64,000 bases of DNA from Prauserella salsuginis (GTDB taxonomy: Bacteria > Actinomycetota > Actinomycetes > Mycobacteriales > Pseudonocardiaceae), in NCBI RefSeq assembly GCF_024648885.1, contig NZ_JANBBF010000009.1, positions 62,001-126,000 of the forward strand, written 5' to 3'. Within the stretch, counting starts at the first letter, position 1, and each line of letters opens with the position of its first letter. Made by a program: the position numbers and the translations under genes. This document shows, piece by piece, positions 1-7,877 of this stretch. The notes under the pieces were generated by a model. It was not told the DNA's origin, did not search any database, and saw nothing but the letters and a program-made list of their open reading frames with translations.

Positions 1-678
1 GGACTTCTCCCGCGTCTCCATGGCCTTGTTGAACGCGCCGATCGGGTCCATCGGGTTGTCCTTGACGGCCGAGCCGAAGTCCTTCATCAGCCCGTTCGTC
101 TCAACCGGCTCGGGCATCGTGTTCTTGGCCGTCTCAGCCGCGTTGGACTGGGAGTAGGTCGCTTCCGAGGCCAGCTGCGCGTTGGTGGCGTTCGAATCGG
201 CCCACGTCGACATCTGGTTGAAGTATCCGAACGCGTTCTCGGCAGCGTCGCCTTCCCACTCGTGCCGCGCCTTGCCCACGCTCTCGTTCGTCCGCTGCGA
301 CAGCCGGTCGAGCACGCTCTTGATCTTGCTGAACGTCTCCGACATCTGGTTGACCTGGGCGGGGTCGAGGTTGGTGGTCACGAAGCCCTTGATCTCGGCA
401 TGCTGCCGGCCCTGGTAGTTCTCGTCCGAGCCGTTGAGACCGTCGAGCACCTCCGCGTTCTGGGAGAGCTCCTTGATCTGCTGCTCGTTCATGCCCGCTG
501 CGCGTGCCTCGGCGACAAGCTGCCCCATGGGCATGCCGAACGGGGCGTTTCCGTACTGGGCCTGACCTTGGGCCTGGTACATCGCCTCACGCTGCTGGGG
601 CGACAGGTTCGCACCATCGCTGCCGGTCCCGGTGCCCACCGGGCCGGTGTTGCCCTCGCCGTTACCGGGCTGCGACAT
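1..678 (-). CDS. WXG100/PPE-like type VII secretion-associated protein (partial, C-terminus beyond window)
   Basis: The visible part is 226 residues from an ATG at 678; the frame stays open to the left edge. A Gly/Gln-rich N-terminus (about 1-50) leads into a mostly helical region with a Trp-Glu-Gly turn at residues 141-143 (context HEWEGDAAENAF), the WxG hallmark of ESX/type VII secretion substrates and PPE-like proteins. The residues after it are typical of the second helix of a WXG hairpin. It is longer than a bare WXG100 protein (about 100 aa), so it is more like the multi-domain WXG/PPE proteins common in Pseudonocardiaceae. A GGGGGAAG ribosome site lies just upstream. No ESX machinery gene is visible here. 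The family is fairly sure; the role is inference. Confidence 0.75.
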   Translation of the reverse strand, partial: MSQPGNGEGNTGPVGTGTGSDGANLSPQQREAMYQAQGQAQYGNAPFGMPMGQLVAEARAAGMNEQQIKELSQNAEVLDGLNGSDENYQGRQHAEIKGFVTTNLDPAQVNQMSETFSKIKSVLDRLSQRTNESVGKARHEWEGDAAENAFGYFNQMSTWADSNATNAQLASEATYSQSNAAETAKNTMPEPVETNGLMKDFGSAVKDNPMDPIGAFNKAMETREKS

Positions 679-1060
679 AGCTACTTCCCCCACCTCGTCA
701 TCAGGTCGCCACGAGACACGTACGTTAGGTGACGGTACTGGGACGTTCGGACCGTGTCAGCGGTTCCCACGAAATCACACGACCTCCGTTGGCCACTCCC
801 ACGAGCGCGTCGGCGCAGCGTAGGAGCGTGGAGGTACAGCCCCGGACGCGCCGTTCGACACGGTCCGCGGACCCACGAGTGGCGAATCCCGCAGCTCGGC
901 CACCACCCCGAAACACGATCCGCGCGAACGGGCAGTAAGCGCCTTCCGCGAGCGCCGCCGTGAGCAGATCGCCGGGACGCGGCCACCCGGAGCGGCGTAA
1001 AGTCATCCAGCGGTATGTCGCAGGGACACCGGCGACACGGCACATCGGCTGGGAGGACGC
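679..1060. other. Divergent intergenic region, no gene
   Basis: 382 bp between the minus-strand WXG-like gene and the plus-strand TetR gene. A minus-strand -10-like TAACGT lies at 722-727. I see no convincing ORF, RNA or long inverted repeat. Confidence 0.5.
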
Positions 1061-1711
1061 GTGACGGAGAGCGGGCAGCAGGCGGAGAAGTCGAAACGCC
1101 TGCCGAGGGCGGTGCGCGAGAAGCAGATTCTCGACGCCGCCGTCACGGTGTTCGCCCGCCACGGGTACCACCCGGCGTCGATGGACGAGGTGTCCGAGGT
1201 CGCAGGCGTGTCGAAGCCGATGATCTACAGCTACCTCGGCTCGAAGGAGGACCTGTTCCTCCACTGCATCCGCCGCGAGGCGAACCGGCTCATCGACGCC
1301 GTGCAGACGGGCATCGACGCCGACGTCGCCGCCGACATGCAGCTGTGGACGGGGCTGCGCGCCTTCTACGGGTTCGTCGCCGAGCACCGCGCGTCGTGGA
1401 CGGTGCTGCACCAGCAGGCACTGGCCGTGGGCGGGAAGTTCGCCTCCGAGATCACCGCGCTGCGCTCCCACGCGATCGAGATGGTGACGAAGCTCGTCGT
1501 GTCGGAGGGCTCCCGCAAGGGCCTCGGCGAGCAGGCGGAGTTCTCCGGCGAGGGCATGGCGGCCGCGCTCGTGGGCGCGGCCGAGGCGCTGGCGGACTGG
1601 TGGCTGGACCACCCGGACCTGTCACCCGGGGTGCTCGCGTCGTGGCTGATGAACCTGACCTGGCTGGGCTTCAACGACCTCGTCGAAGGGCAGGTGTGGC
1701 GGCCCAGCTGA
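1061..1711 (+). CDS. TetR/AcrR family transcriptional regulator
   Basis: 216 aa from a GTG preceded by GGGAGGA. The N-terminal TetR helix-turn-helix spans about residues 20-65: an ILDAAVTVFARHGY helix, then the recognition helix around VAGVSKPMIYSYLGSKEDLF. The C-terminal ligand/dimerisation domain is helical and of normal TetR length. It is convergent with the next TetR gene, only 13 bp away, so the two are not an operon. Target and ligand cannot be read from sequence; no obvious operator was found upstream. Confidence 0.9.
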   Translation: MTESGQQAEKSKRLPRAVREKQILDAAVTVFARHGYHPASMDEVSEVAGVSKPMIYSYLGSKEDLFLHCIRREANRLIDAVQTGIDADVAADMQLWTGLRAFYGFVAEHRASWTVLHQQALAVGGKFASEITALRSHAIEMVTKLVVSEGSRKGLGEQAEFSGEGMAAALVGAAEALADWWLDHPDLSPGVLASWLMNLTWLGFNDLVEGQVWRPS

Positions 1712-1724
1712 CCGCCGCCTGCGG

Positions 1725-2399
1725 CTACTCGCGAGGCCGGCGGATTCCGTCGAGCAGGAACGTGGTGCGCCGGTCGTAGTCGGCCACGGGAGGCCGGGTG
1801 CCGTACTTGAGCGCGAGCGCACTGTCGTGGACGAGCGCCTCCAGGTCGTCGGTCCGGAACTCCGCCCTGAGCTCGCCCGAGGCGTGGCCCGCGGCGATGA
1901 GCTCCGCGTTGAACTCGCCCGCCACGTGGCAGATCGCCATGAGCTGCTGCGACTCCGGATACATCTGCAGCAGTACGTCGTTGACGGCGGGCTGGCGATA
2001 CTGGAGCTCACGGATCGCGGCGAGGTAGTACGCGATCCGCTCGCCCGCGTTCGCGATGGTGCGCGCGTGGTCGACGATCGCGTACAGCTCGGCCGCGACG
2101 AGCTCTTCGATCACCGCCTCGATGAGTCCGATCCGACCGCCGAACCTGTTGAAGACCGTCGCCTTGCTCACGCCCGCCGCCTTCGCCACGTCTTCCAACG
2201 GCACGGCGAGCCCCCGGCCGCGGAACGCATCGATCGCGGCACGGCGAATCTGCTCCGTGTTGCGCTTGGCATCGGCACGCATCCGAGGCTTCCCGGACTG
2301 CGGTTTCCCGGACTCCGACCTGCCGGACTCGGATTCCACAAGCTCCGGTTCCACAGGCTCACGTTCCGCGGGCGTCGGTGCTGCGAGCTCGTCGGTCAT
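1725..2399 (-). CDS. TetR family repressor, probably controls itself and the NmrA-like gene
   Basis: 224 aa. The first ~38 residues form a low-complexity acidic tail of repeated ES-G-PxSGK pieces. A standard TetR DNA-binding domain follows at about 45-95 (AIDAFRGRGLAVPLEDVAKA, then VSKATVFNRFGG). It is divergent from the NAD(P)-binding oxidoreductase gene at 2551. The 151-bp gap holds two matching 15-bp operators (2435-2449, 2480-2494), a typical TetR autoregulatory arrangement. The ligand is unknown; electrophile or quinone sensing would fit the partner gene, which is inference. Confidence 0.9.
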   Translation of the reverse strand: MTDELAAPTPAEREPVEPELVESESGRSESGKPQSGKPRMRADAKRNTEQIRRAAIDAFRGRGLAVPLEDVAKAAGVSKATVFNRFGGRIGLIEAVIEELVAAELYAIVDHARTIANAGERIAYYLAAIRELQYRQPAVNDVLLQMYPESQQLMAICHVAGEFNAELIAAGHASGELRAEFRTDDLEALVHDSALALKYGTRPPVADYDRRTTFLLDGIRRPRE

Positions 2400-2434
2400 G
2401 CCTCACCTTCCCCTCCGACCACCGGACCACAAGT

Positions 2435-2494
2435 TGACCGATGGGGTCAGTTTATCTATCGTCGATGTCGGACACAAACTAACCAGCCAGGTCA
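2435..2494. promoter_or_regulatory. Paired TetR operators in a divergent promoter
   Basis: Two copies of TRACC-N5-GGTCA: TGACC/GGTCA at 2435-2449 and TAACC/GGTCA at 2480-2494, centres 45 bp apart. A -10-like TATCGT (2457-2462) for the rightward gene lies between them. Binding by the adjacent TetR is inferred from position. Confidence 0.7.
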
Positions 2495-2550
2495 ACTTAC
2501 GCGGGGCGTGCCGATTCAGCCCGGCATGACTCCAGGGAAAGGTCACGAGA

Positions 2551-3414
2551 ATGATCGTTGTCACGGGTGCCACCGGCACTCTGAACGGAGCCACCGTCGA
2601 GCACCTCCTCGAACGCGTACCGGCCGAGCGCATCGGCGTCAGTGCCCGCGACGTCAGCAAGGCACAGCACCTCGCCGAACGCGGCGTACGCGTGCGGCAG
2701 GGCTCCTACGACGATCCGGTCGCGCTACGTGATTCGTTCGAGGGCGCCGAGCAGGTACTGCTGGTGAGCTCCAACGACATGTCGGCCGACGTGCTCGGCC
2801 AGCACCGCACGGCGATCGAGGCCGCCGTCGCGGCCGGCGCCACGAGGACCCTCTACACGAGCCAGCAGAACCCCGTCGGAAGTCCGTACACCCCGGCGGC
2901 CGTGCACGCCGCCACCGAGGCCGCCCTTGCCGATTCCGCCCTCACCAATTCCGGAGTCGCGTGGACCGCGCTGCGCAACGGCTTCTTCGGCGACCTCGAC
3001 CAGTTACTGGGCCCCTGGCGGCAGACCGGCGTGATCGCGCAACCGGCCGACGGCCCCATCCCGTGGACCGATCGCCGAGACCTCGCCGAGGCCGCAGCGG
3101 TCATCCTCGCCGGGGACCGTCCGTTCGACGGCCCCGTGACACTCGCCGCGCCGCCCGTCACCCTCGACGACTTCGCCAAGGCGCTGACCGAGGCCACCGG
3201 CCGCACGATTGAACGCATCGTCGTCGACGACCAGCAGTGGCTCGCCGACCGGATCGCAGAGGGCACACCGGAGTTCGTGGCCGACATGACGCTCAGCATG
3301 TTCCGGGCCGCCCGCGACGGTTACTACGCGGAGTCCGGCCCGCTACTGGGCGAGCTCCTCGGCCGGGAGCCCCGCAGTGCCGCCCAGCAGGTCGCCGGCC
3401 GGATCGCGGCCTGA
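2551..3414 (+). CDS. NmrA/QorB-like NAD(P)-binding oxidoreductase
   Basis: 287 aa. The Rossmann motif is at the extreme N-terminus (VTGATGTLNG, residues 4-13), and there is no classical SDR YxxxK. This is the layout of the atypical SDR/NmrA family, including NAD(P)H:quinone oxidoreductase type 2 (QorB). The mid-section, with its YTSQQNP and LRNGFFGDL stretches, is typical of that family. Length matches QorB (about 285 aa). The ATG at 2551 is preceded by GGGAAAGG. It is divergent from a TetR gene, with shared operators between them, so inducible expression is likely. Substrate is not determinable. Confidence 0.85.
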   Translation: MIVVTGATGTLNGATVEHLLERVPAERIGVSARDVSKAQHLAERGVRVRQGSYDDPVALRDSFEGAEQVLLVSSNDMSADVLGQHRTAIEAAVAAGATRTLYTSQQNPVGSPYTPAAVHAATEAALADSALTNSGVAWTALRNGFFGDLDQLLGPWRQTGVIAQPADGPIPWTDRRDLAEAAAVILAGDRPFDGPVTLAAPPVTLDDFAKALTEATGRTIERIVVDDQQWLADRIAEGTPEFVADMTLSMFRAARDGYYAESGPLLGELLGREPRSAAQQVAGRIAA

Positions 3415-3490
3415 CGTACGTCGCCCTTCGCCGGGCAGCCGCATCGGACACGGAACCCGACGAAGGGGACCTGCGCTGCGGGGTCGCAGG

Positions 3491-3515
3491 CGTGGCGGCC
3501 AGGCCGACCGCCACG
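3491..3515. terminator. Short hairpin between convergent genes
   Basis: 8-bp perfect arms (CGTGGCGG, 3491-3498, with its complement at 3508-3515) and a 9-nt loop, between the NmrA-like and cysteine hydrolase genes. No T-tract; weak. Confidence 0.35.
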
Positions 3516-3539
3516 GCCGAGCCGGTGACGCGTGTCGGG

Positions 3540-4178
3540 TCAGACCGTGGTGGCCTGCATCGCGCCCTGGACGGCCGAGCTGCCGATGTCGCCCTTCGGC
3601 AGGGGTTGCTGCGCCTCGAGGGCCCCGGTCCAGTCATCCGTCGAAGCGACCGCGGCCCAGTTGGAGTTGAGCAACGTCATCAGGGTCGTGTGCACCGTCT
3701 TGGCATCCGCGGCACCGGCGTCGTTGGCGAGGTTGACCGCACCGGTCGCGTCCGAGAGCACCTCGGTGGCGAATCCCAGGTACTCGGCCTCGACCGCGGA
3801 GGCCAGCACACAGTTGTTCGTCATGTAGCCGACCAGGGTGACCGTGTCGACGCCCTGACTACGAAGCCAGTCGCCGAGGTCCGTTCCTGCGTAGATCGAA
3901 CTGTTCTGCTTGACGAACTGCTTCCAGTCGTCGGTTCGGCGAGCGGCGACCTCCGGGTGCAGTTGGAAGTCGGGCTGGGTCGGGTTGAACAGGGGCGCGT
4001 CCTCGCCCATGGTGTGCTGCACCGCGACGACGGGGATCCCGCCTGCGTTGGCGGCGTCGATCGCACGGGTGATGCGGGACAGGGACTCCGCGTGCGGCGG
4101 GTACTGGATCTCCAACGGGCCGTCGAAATAGACCTGCTGGACGTCGATGACGACGAGCGCGCGTCGAGGTGTGGTCAC
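3540..4178 (-). CDS. Cysteine hydrolase, isochorismatase family
   Basis: 212 aa. The family's catalytic triad can be assigned: Asp12 (VVIDVQ), Lys90 (QFVKQNSS) and Cys123 (YMTNNCV). The rest has the normal Rossmann-like isochorismatase-fold length. No aryl-carrier domain is fused, so this is a free-standing hydrolase of the nicotinamidase/isochorismatase type. It is divergent from an AraC/DJ-1 regulator at 4328, the common pairing in which the regulator controls the hydrolase. The amide or vinyl-ether substrate is unknown. Confidence 0.88.
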   Translation of the reverse strand: MTTPRRALVVIDVQQVYFDGPLEIQYPPHAESLSRITRAIDAANAGGIPVVAVQHTMGEDAPLFNPTQPDFQLHPEVAARRTDDWKQFVKQNSSIYAGTDLGDWLRSQGVDTVTLVGYMTNNCVLASAVEAEYLGFATEVLSDATGAVNLANDAGAADAKTVHTTLMTLLNSNWAAVASTDDWTGALEAQQPLPKGDIGSSAVQGAMQATTV

Positions 4179-4277
4179 GAAGTCCTCCTTGGACTGGCAT
4201 GGGTCTCGGAGTGGTGTCGCCGCGCCACTGGTGACGCTTCGTAGTCGATCCTGCCGAGGTTCCTGCGTACCGGCGAG

Positions 4278-4312
4278 TGGCGTGAACGCCGATATACGAT
4301 GAGTTCACGCCA
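4278..4312. promoter_or_regulatory. Long inverted repeat in AraC/hydrolase divergent promoter
   Basis: Perfect 10-bp arms TGGCGTGAAC (4278-4287) and its complement (4303-4312), separated by 15 bp holding a TATACGAT -10-like stretch (4293-4300). It lies 15 bp before the AraC-type gene. A regulator bound to both arms would cover the -10; autoregulation is inferred. Confidence 0.65.
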
Positions 4313-4327
4313 ACCGGAGGTGCTGGG

Positions 4328-5278
4328 ATGCTAGTCGGGATCCACGCGTTCGACGGCGTCACGATGTTCCACCTCTCGGTCCCGCAGATGGTCTTCGACG
4401 AGGTGACCCGGCAAGGCTTGGCGCACTGGGAGACGTTCCTGTTCGGCGACACGCCGGGCACGATCCGCACCGCCGAGGGTTACCGCATCGGAGACGTCGC
4501 CGGGCTCGCGGACGCCCGGGAGGCCGACGTCGTCGTGATGCCGTCCTGGTTCCTGGACGGCCGCCCCGCCACCGCCGCCGTACGCGCGACGCTGACCAGC
4601 GCGCACGAGTCGGGCGCCACGATCGTCGGGCTCTGCCTCGGCGCGATCCCCGTCGTCGACGCCGGCCTGCTCGGCGAACGTCCTGCCGTCACGCACTGGC
4701 AGGGCTTCGATCTGCTGGCGCAGCGCCATCCCGGCCTCGACCTCGACGACTCCGTGCTGTACATCGACCACGGGGACGTCCTCACGTCGGCCGGCACCGC
4801 GTCCGGGCTGGACGCGTGCCTGCACCTGGTCCGGTCACGTCTCGGCGCGACCGCCGCCAACAAGGTCGCCCGCAGCCTGGTCATCGCACCGCACCGGGAG
4901 GGCGGACAGGCCCAGTACATCGAACGCCCCATGCCTCCACGGTCGGCCGGCGACGCGATCTCCCGTGCGATGGAGTGGGCCGAACAGCGGCTGGCGGAAC
5001 CGTTGCCGGTCGAACGGCTGGCCGCCACCGCCCACATGAGCACGCGGACGTTCGTGCGGGCGTTCCGCTCGGCGACGGGTGCGACCCCTGCCGCCTGGGT
5101 TCGCGCACGCCGACTGGACGAAGCCCGCCGGCTACTGGAGACGAGCGACCTGCCGGTCGACCGGATCGCGGTGGACTGCGGCTTCGGCAGCGCTGTGACG
5201 ATGCGTCAGAACTTCTCGGCCCGGTTCAAGATCTCGCCCTCGCAGTACCGCCGCCGTTTCCACGCCGCCGCGGATTGA
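4328..5278 (+). CDS. GlxA-type transcriptional regulator (DJ-1/PfpI domain plus AraC HTH)
   Basis: 316 aa in two domains. Residues 1 to about 170 form a DJ-1/PfpI-like domain with the nucleophile-elbow cysteine at Cys103 (VGLCLGAI). Residues about 215-312 form an AraC double helix-turn-helix, with the conserved end motif (VDCGFGSAVTMRQNFSARF, then SPSQYRRRF). This is the GlxA architecture. The ATG at 4328 follows CCGGAGG. It is divergent from the cysteine hydrolase across a palindromic promoter. The stop codon lies inside a 16-bp tandem repeat. The effector is unknown. Confidence 0.9.
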   Translation: MLVGIHAFDGVTMFHLSVPQMVFDEVTRQGLAHWETFLFGDTPGTIRTAEGYRIGDVAGLADAREADVVVMPSWFLDGRPATAAVRATLTSAHESGATIVGLCLGAIPVVDAGLLGERPAVTHWQGFDLLAQRHPGLDLDDSVLYIDHGDVLTSAGTASGLDACLHLVRSRLGATAANKVARSLVIAPHREGGQAQYIERPMPPRSAGDAISRAMEWAEQRLAEPLPVERLAATAHMSTRTFVRAFRSATGATPAAWVRARRLDEARRLLETSDLPVDRIAVDCGFGSAVTMRQNFSARFKISPSQYRRRFHAAAD

Positions 5279-5302
5279 AACAGCTACGGATTGAAACAGC
5301 TG
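5271..5302 (+). repeat. 16-bp tandem repeat spanning the AraC-gene stop codon
   Basis: Two copies of a CGGATTGAAACAGCT-plus-1 unit, at 5271-5286 and 5287-5302, differing at the last base, plus a degenerate third copy. The first contains the TGA at 5276-5278. The unit is not a multiple of 3, so the second TGA is out of frame. Confidence 0.85.
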
Positions 5303-5400
5303 CGGGCTGAACCGGCATCCGACGCCGACCTCGCGACCGGTGCGGCTCGTCGTGAACCGCACCGATCCCGGGAGATCGCCACGGGCGCCCGTCCCGACGT

Positions 5401-5451
5401 CGCAGCACCACGGCCCCGCGGTGCTACCGGACTACGGGCCGTGGTGCTGCG
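5401..5451. terminator. Strong hairpin between convergent AraC and htdX genes
   Basis: Perfect 16-bp arms at 5401-5416 and 5436-5451 with a 19-nt loop. It serves both converging genes. Partly repeated GGGACTACGGG-type pieces follow it to about 5500. Confidence 0.8.
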
Positions 5452-5507
5452 GTGCCGTGGGACTACGGGCTGTGGGACTCACGCATACGGAACTCGCGCC
5501 TACCGAA

Positions 5508-6353
5508 CTACAGGTGCGTGATCGTGCCCGACAGGTGCGGCTTCGGCTTGCGCGCGTTCCACGCCTCGAAGGCGTGCCCGTCGTCGGTGCGCCACGCCGT
5601 GAACGCCACCTTCGCGGGCAGCAGCACCGGCAGCTTGAACCTGACGTCGACCGAGTAGGCGTCCGGCAGCCTGCCCTCGAATGCGGCGAGCGCGCGCGCC
5701 TTCGTCCACATGCCGTGGGCGATCGCCGAGGGGAAGCCGAACGCCTTCGCCGTCAGCGGGTGCAGGTGGATGGGGTTGCGGTCGCCGGACACCTCGGCGT
5801 AGCGGCGTCCGATGTCGCCGGGCACGCGCCAGATCGCGCCCGGCGTCGGGGCCGCGAGCTGCTGGCCACCTCCGCTCGAGCCGGAACCGCCACCTCGCCG
5901 CAAGTACGTGCTCACGTCCGACCACACGAGTTCGTCGCCGGCCAGCGCCTCGCTGATGACGTCGAACTGTTTGCCCTTCTCGTGCGGGCGCAGGTCGGCC
6001 ACGCGCACGCGCAGCGTCACCGCCTCGTCGAGCCGGACCGGCCGGTACTGGGTGATGCGGTTGGCGACGTGCACCATCCCCAGCAGGGGGAACGGGAACG
6101 ACGGCTCGGCCATGAGCGCCATCTGCATGCCGAACGCCTGGATGTGCGGGTAGGTGATCGGCAGCTCGTCGGCGAGCCGGAATCCGCACACCTGGTTGTA
6201 GGCGGCGAGCTCGTCGGGATCGGCGACCACGCCGGTGCGCACGAACTCCAGGTCCGGCAGCGTGTCACCGCCGTTCTTGCGCAGCCCGCCGAGCACGACC
6301 TTCGGGTACAGCGCCGCCACGTTCGGGGCGCTGTCGAGCTCCTTGACCGTCAT
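5508..6353 (-). CDS. htdX: MaoC-family (R)-specific 3-hydroxyacyl dehydratase (HtdX type)
   Basis: 281 aa in two hot-dog halves. The C-terminal half carries the hydratase-2 motif GDRNPIHLHPLTAKAFGFP (about 190-208), with catalytic Asp191 and His196; the N-terminal half is degenerate, as in the HtdX/HtdZ group. A Gly/Ser-rich linker separates the halves at about 153-164. It starts 1 bp after the fabG4 stop codon, so the two are probably translationally coupled. With fadA2 divergent upstream this reproduces M. tuberculosis Rv0241c-Rv0242c-Rv0243. Expected reaction: reversible dehydration of (3R)-hydroxyacyl-CoA/ACP in fatty acid metabolism. The exact substrate length is not known. Confidence 0.9.
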   Translation of the reverse strand: MTVKELDSAPNVAALYPKVVLGGLRKNGGDTLPDLEFVRTGVVADPDELAAYNQVCGFRLADELPITYPHIQAFGMQMALMAEPSFPFPLLGMVHVANRITQYRPVRLDEAVTLRVRVADLRPHEKGKQFDVISEALAGDELVWSDVSTYLRRGGGSGSSGGGQQLAAPTPGAIWRVPGDIGRRYAEVSGDRNPIHLHPLTAKAFGFPSAIAHGMWTKARALAAFEGRLPDAYSVDVRFKLPVLLPAKVAFTAWRTDDGHAFEAWNARKPKPHLSGTITHL

Positions 6354-6354
6354 G

Positions 6355-7701
6355 TCACGCCCCCAGGAACGCCTGGCCGCACACGCGCACGACGTTGCCG
6401 TTGACCGCGGCCGACGCCGGGTTCGCGTACCAGGCGATGGTCTCGGCGACGTCGACCGGCAGCCCGCCCTGCGACAGCGCCGACAGCCTGCGGCCGAACT
6501 CGCGGATCATGATCGGTACTGCGGCCGTCATCTGCGTCTCGATGAAGCCGGGCGCGACGGCGTTGATCGTGGCGCCGTAGTCGGCCAGCCGCGGCGCGGT
6601 GTCGTCGACCATGCCGATGACGCCGGCCTTGCTGGCGGCGTAGTTGGTCTGGCCGACGTTGCCAGCGATGCCGGCCATCGAGGAGACGCCGATGATGCGG
6701 CCGCCGGTGTTCAGCACCTTGTCGGCGATGAGCTTGTCGTTGACGGCGAGCTGCGAGACGAGGTTGACGCTCAGCACCGAGTCCCACGCCTTGTCGGTGA
6801 GGTTGCCGAGGGTCTTGTCGCGCGTGATGCCCGCGTTGTGGACGACGATGTCGACGCCGCCGTGGCGCTCGGTGAGGTGCGCCGCGAGCTTGGCCGGCGC
6901 CTCGGCGGAGGTGATGTCGAGCTGCAGCGCGGAGCCGCCGATCTTGTTGGCGACCTGCGAGAGGTCGGCGCCCTGCGCCGGGATGTCGAGCACCACGACG
7001 TGGGCGCCGTCGCGGGCGAGCGTCTCGGCGATCGCCGCGCCGATACCGCGGGATGCGCCCGTGACCAGGGCGGTCTTGCCCGCGAGGGGAGCGTCCCAGT
7101 TCTCCGGGGCGGCCGCGGTCGTCACGCCGCCGGTGCCGACGCGGATGACCTGTCCCGCGACGAACGCCGACTTGGCCGACAGCAGGAATCGGATCGTCGA
7201 CTCGGTGGCCTCCTCCGCGCCCTCGGCCACGTAGACGAGCTGGGCGGTCGCACCGCGCTTGAGTTCCTTGCCGACCGAACGGGTGAAACCTTCGAGCGCG
7301 CGCTGGGCGATGCGTTCGCCACCGCCGGTCGACTCCGGCGGCGTGCCGAGCACGACGACACGTGCCGACGTGGCGACCTTGCGGATCACCGGCTGGTAGA
7401 AGGCGTACAGCTCACGCAGCTGCTCGGGGTCCTTGATGCCGGTGGCGTCGAAGACGAGCGCGCCGTACCGGGTGTCGTCGCCCGCCTGCTCGGTGAGCAC
7501 GTCGATGCCAGCGGCGCCGATCTGCTTGGTGAGCGTCTTCTCGAGCCGTCCGCCCGCAGCGGCGCCGATCAGCGCCGGGCCCGCCAGCGGCGGCTCACCG
7601 GGGCGGTAGCGCCGCAGCTTCGGCGGGTTGGGCAGGCCGAGCTTCGGAACCAGGAACTTGCCCACCGCGCTCGTGGTGAACTCTTGGTACTTGTCCGCCA
7701 T
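6355..7701 (-). CDS. fabG4: High-molecular-weight 3-oxoacyl reductase FabG4
   Basis: 448 aa from the ATG at 7701; M. tuberculosis FabG4 is about 454 aa. Residues 1 to about 200 form the N-terminal domain typical of this long FabG class. Residues about 208-448 are a classical SDR with TGASRGIG at 214-221, NAG at 289-291, catalytic Ser341, Tyr354 and Lys358 (YAASK). It should reduce 3-oxoacyl-CoA/ACP with NAD(H) or NADP(H), partnering HtdX. The frame continues upstream of 7701, but the MADKYQEF start matches FabG4 orthologues. The divergent promoter is shared with fadA2. Confidence 0.93.
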   Translation of the reverse strand: MADKYQEFTTSAVGKFLVPKLGLPNPPKLRRYRPGEPPLAGPALIGAAAGGRLEKTLTKQIGAAGIDVLTEQAGDDTRYGALVFDATGIKDPEQLRELYAFYQPVIRKVATSARVVVLGTPPESTGGGERIAQRALEGFTRSVGKELKRGATAQLVYVAEGAEEATESTIRFLLSAKSAFVAGQVIRVGTGGVTTAAAPENWDAPLAGKTALVTGASRGIGAAIAETLARDGAHVVVLDIPAQGADLSQVANKIGGSALQLDITSAEAPAKLAAHLTERHGGVDIVVHNAGITRDKTLGNLTDKAWDSVLSVNLVSQLAVNDKLIADKVLNTGGRIIGVSSMAGIAGNVGQTNYAASKAGVIGMVDDTAPRLADYGATINAVAPGFIETQMTAAVPIMIREFGRRLSALSQGGLPVDVAETIAWYANPASAAVNGNVVRVCGQAFLGA

Positions 7702-7746
7702 CGCTGCGTCACCGCCTTCGTCTGAGGTGCCTGTTGCCTCACACCC

Positions 7747-7768
7747 TAACCTACTCGCCAGTAAGTTA
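7747..7768. promoter_or_regulatory. 22-bp palindrome between fabG4 and fadA2
   Basis: TAACCTACT (7747-7755), spacer CGCC, AGTAAGTTA (7760-7768): 9-bp arms with one mismatch, 45 bp from the fabG4 start. It looks like a TetR-type operator for fatty-acid genes. No regulator gene is adjacent. Confidence 0.65.
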
Positions 7769-7877
7769 CACTGGGAGTCGCAGGGCCGCGAGCGCAATCC
7801 GACACTGAACCAGTGCGCAGGCCGCCCAGCGCCCACAGCACCGGGGAAGCCCGAGTACCAGCCAGCAGGAGGAAGTC

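Noticed and set aside
681-1612. Long minus-strand and plus-strand open frames opposite the TetR gene
   Set aside because: They mirror the TetR codons on the other strand and encode Arg/His/Pro-rich sequence with no domain or start signal; typical of high-GC antisense frames.
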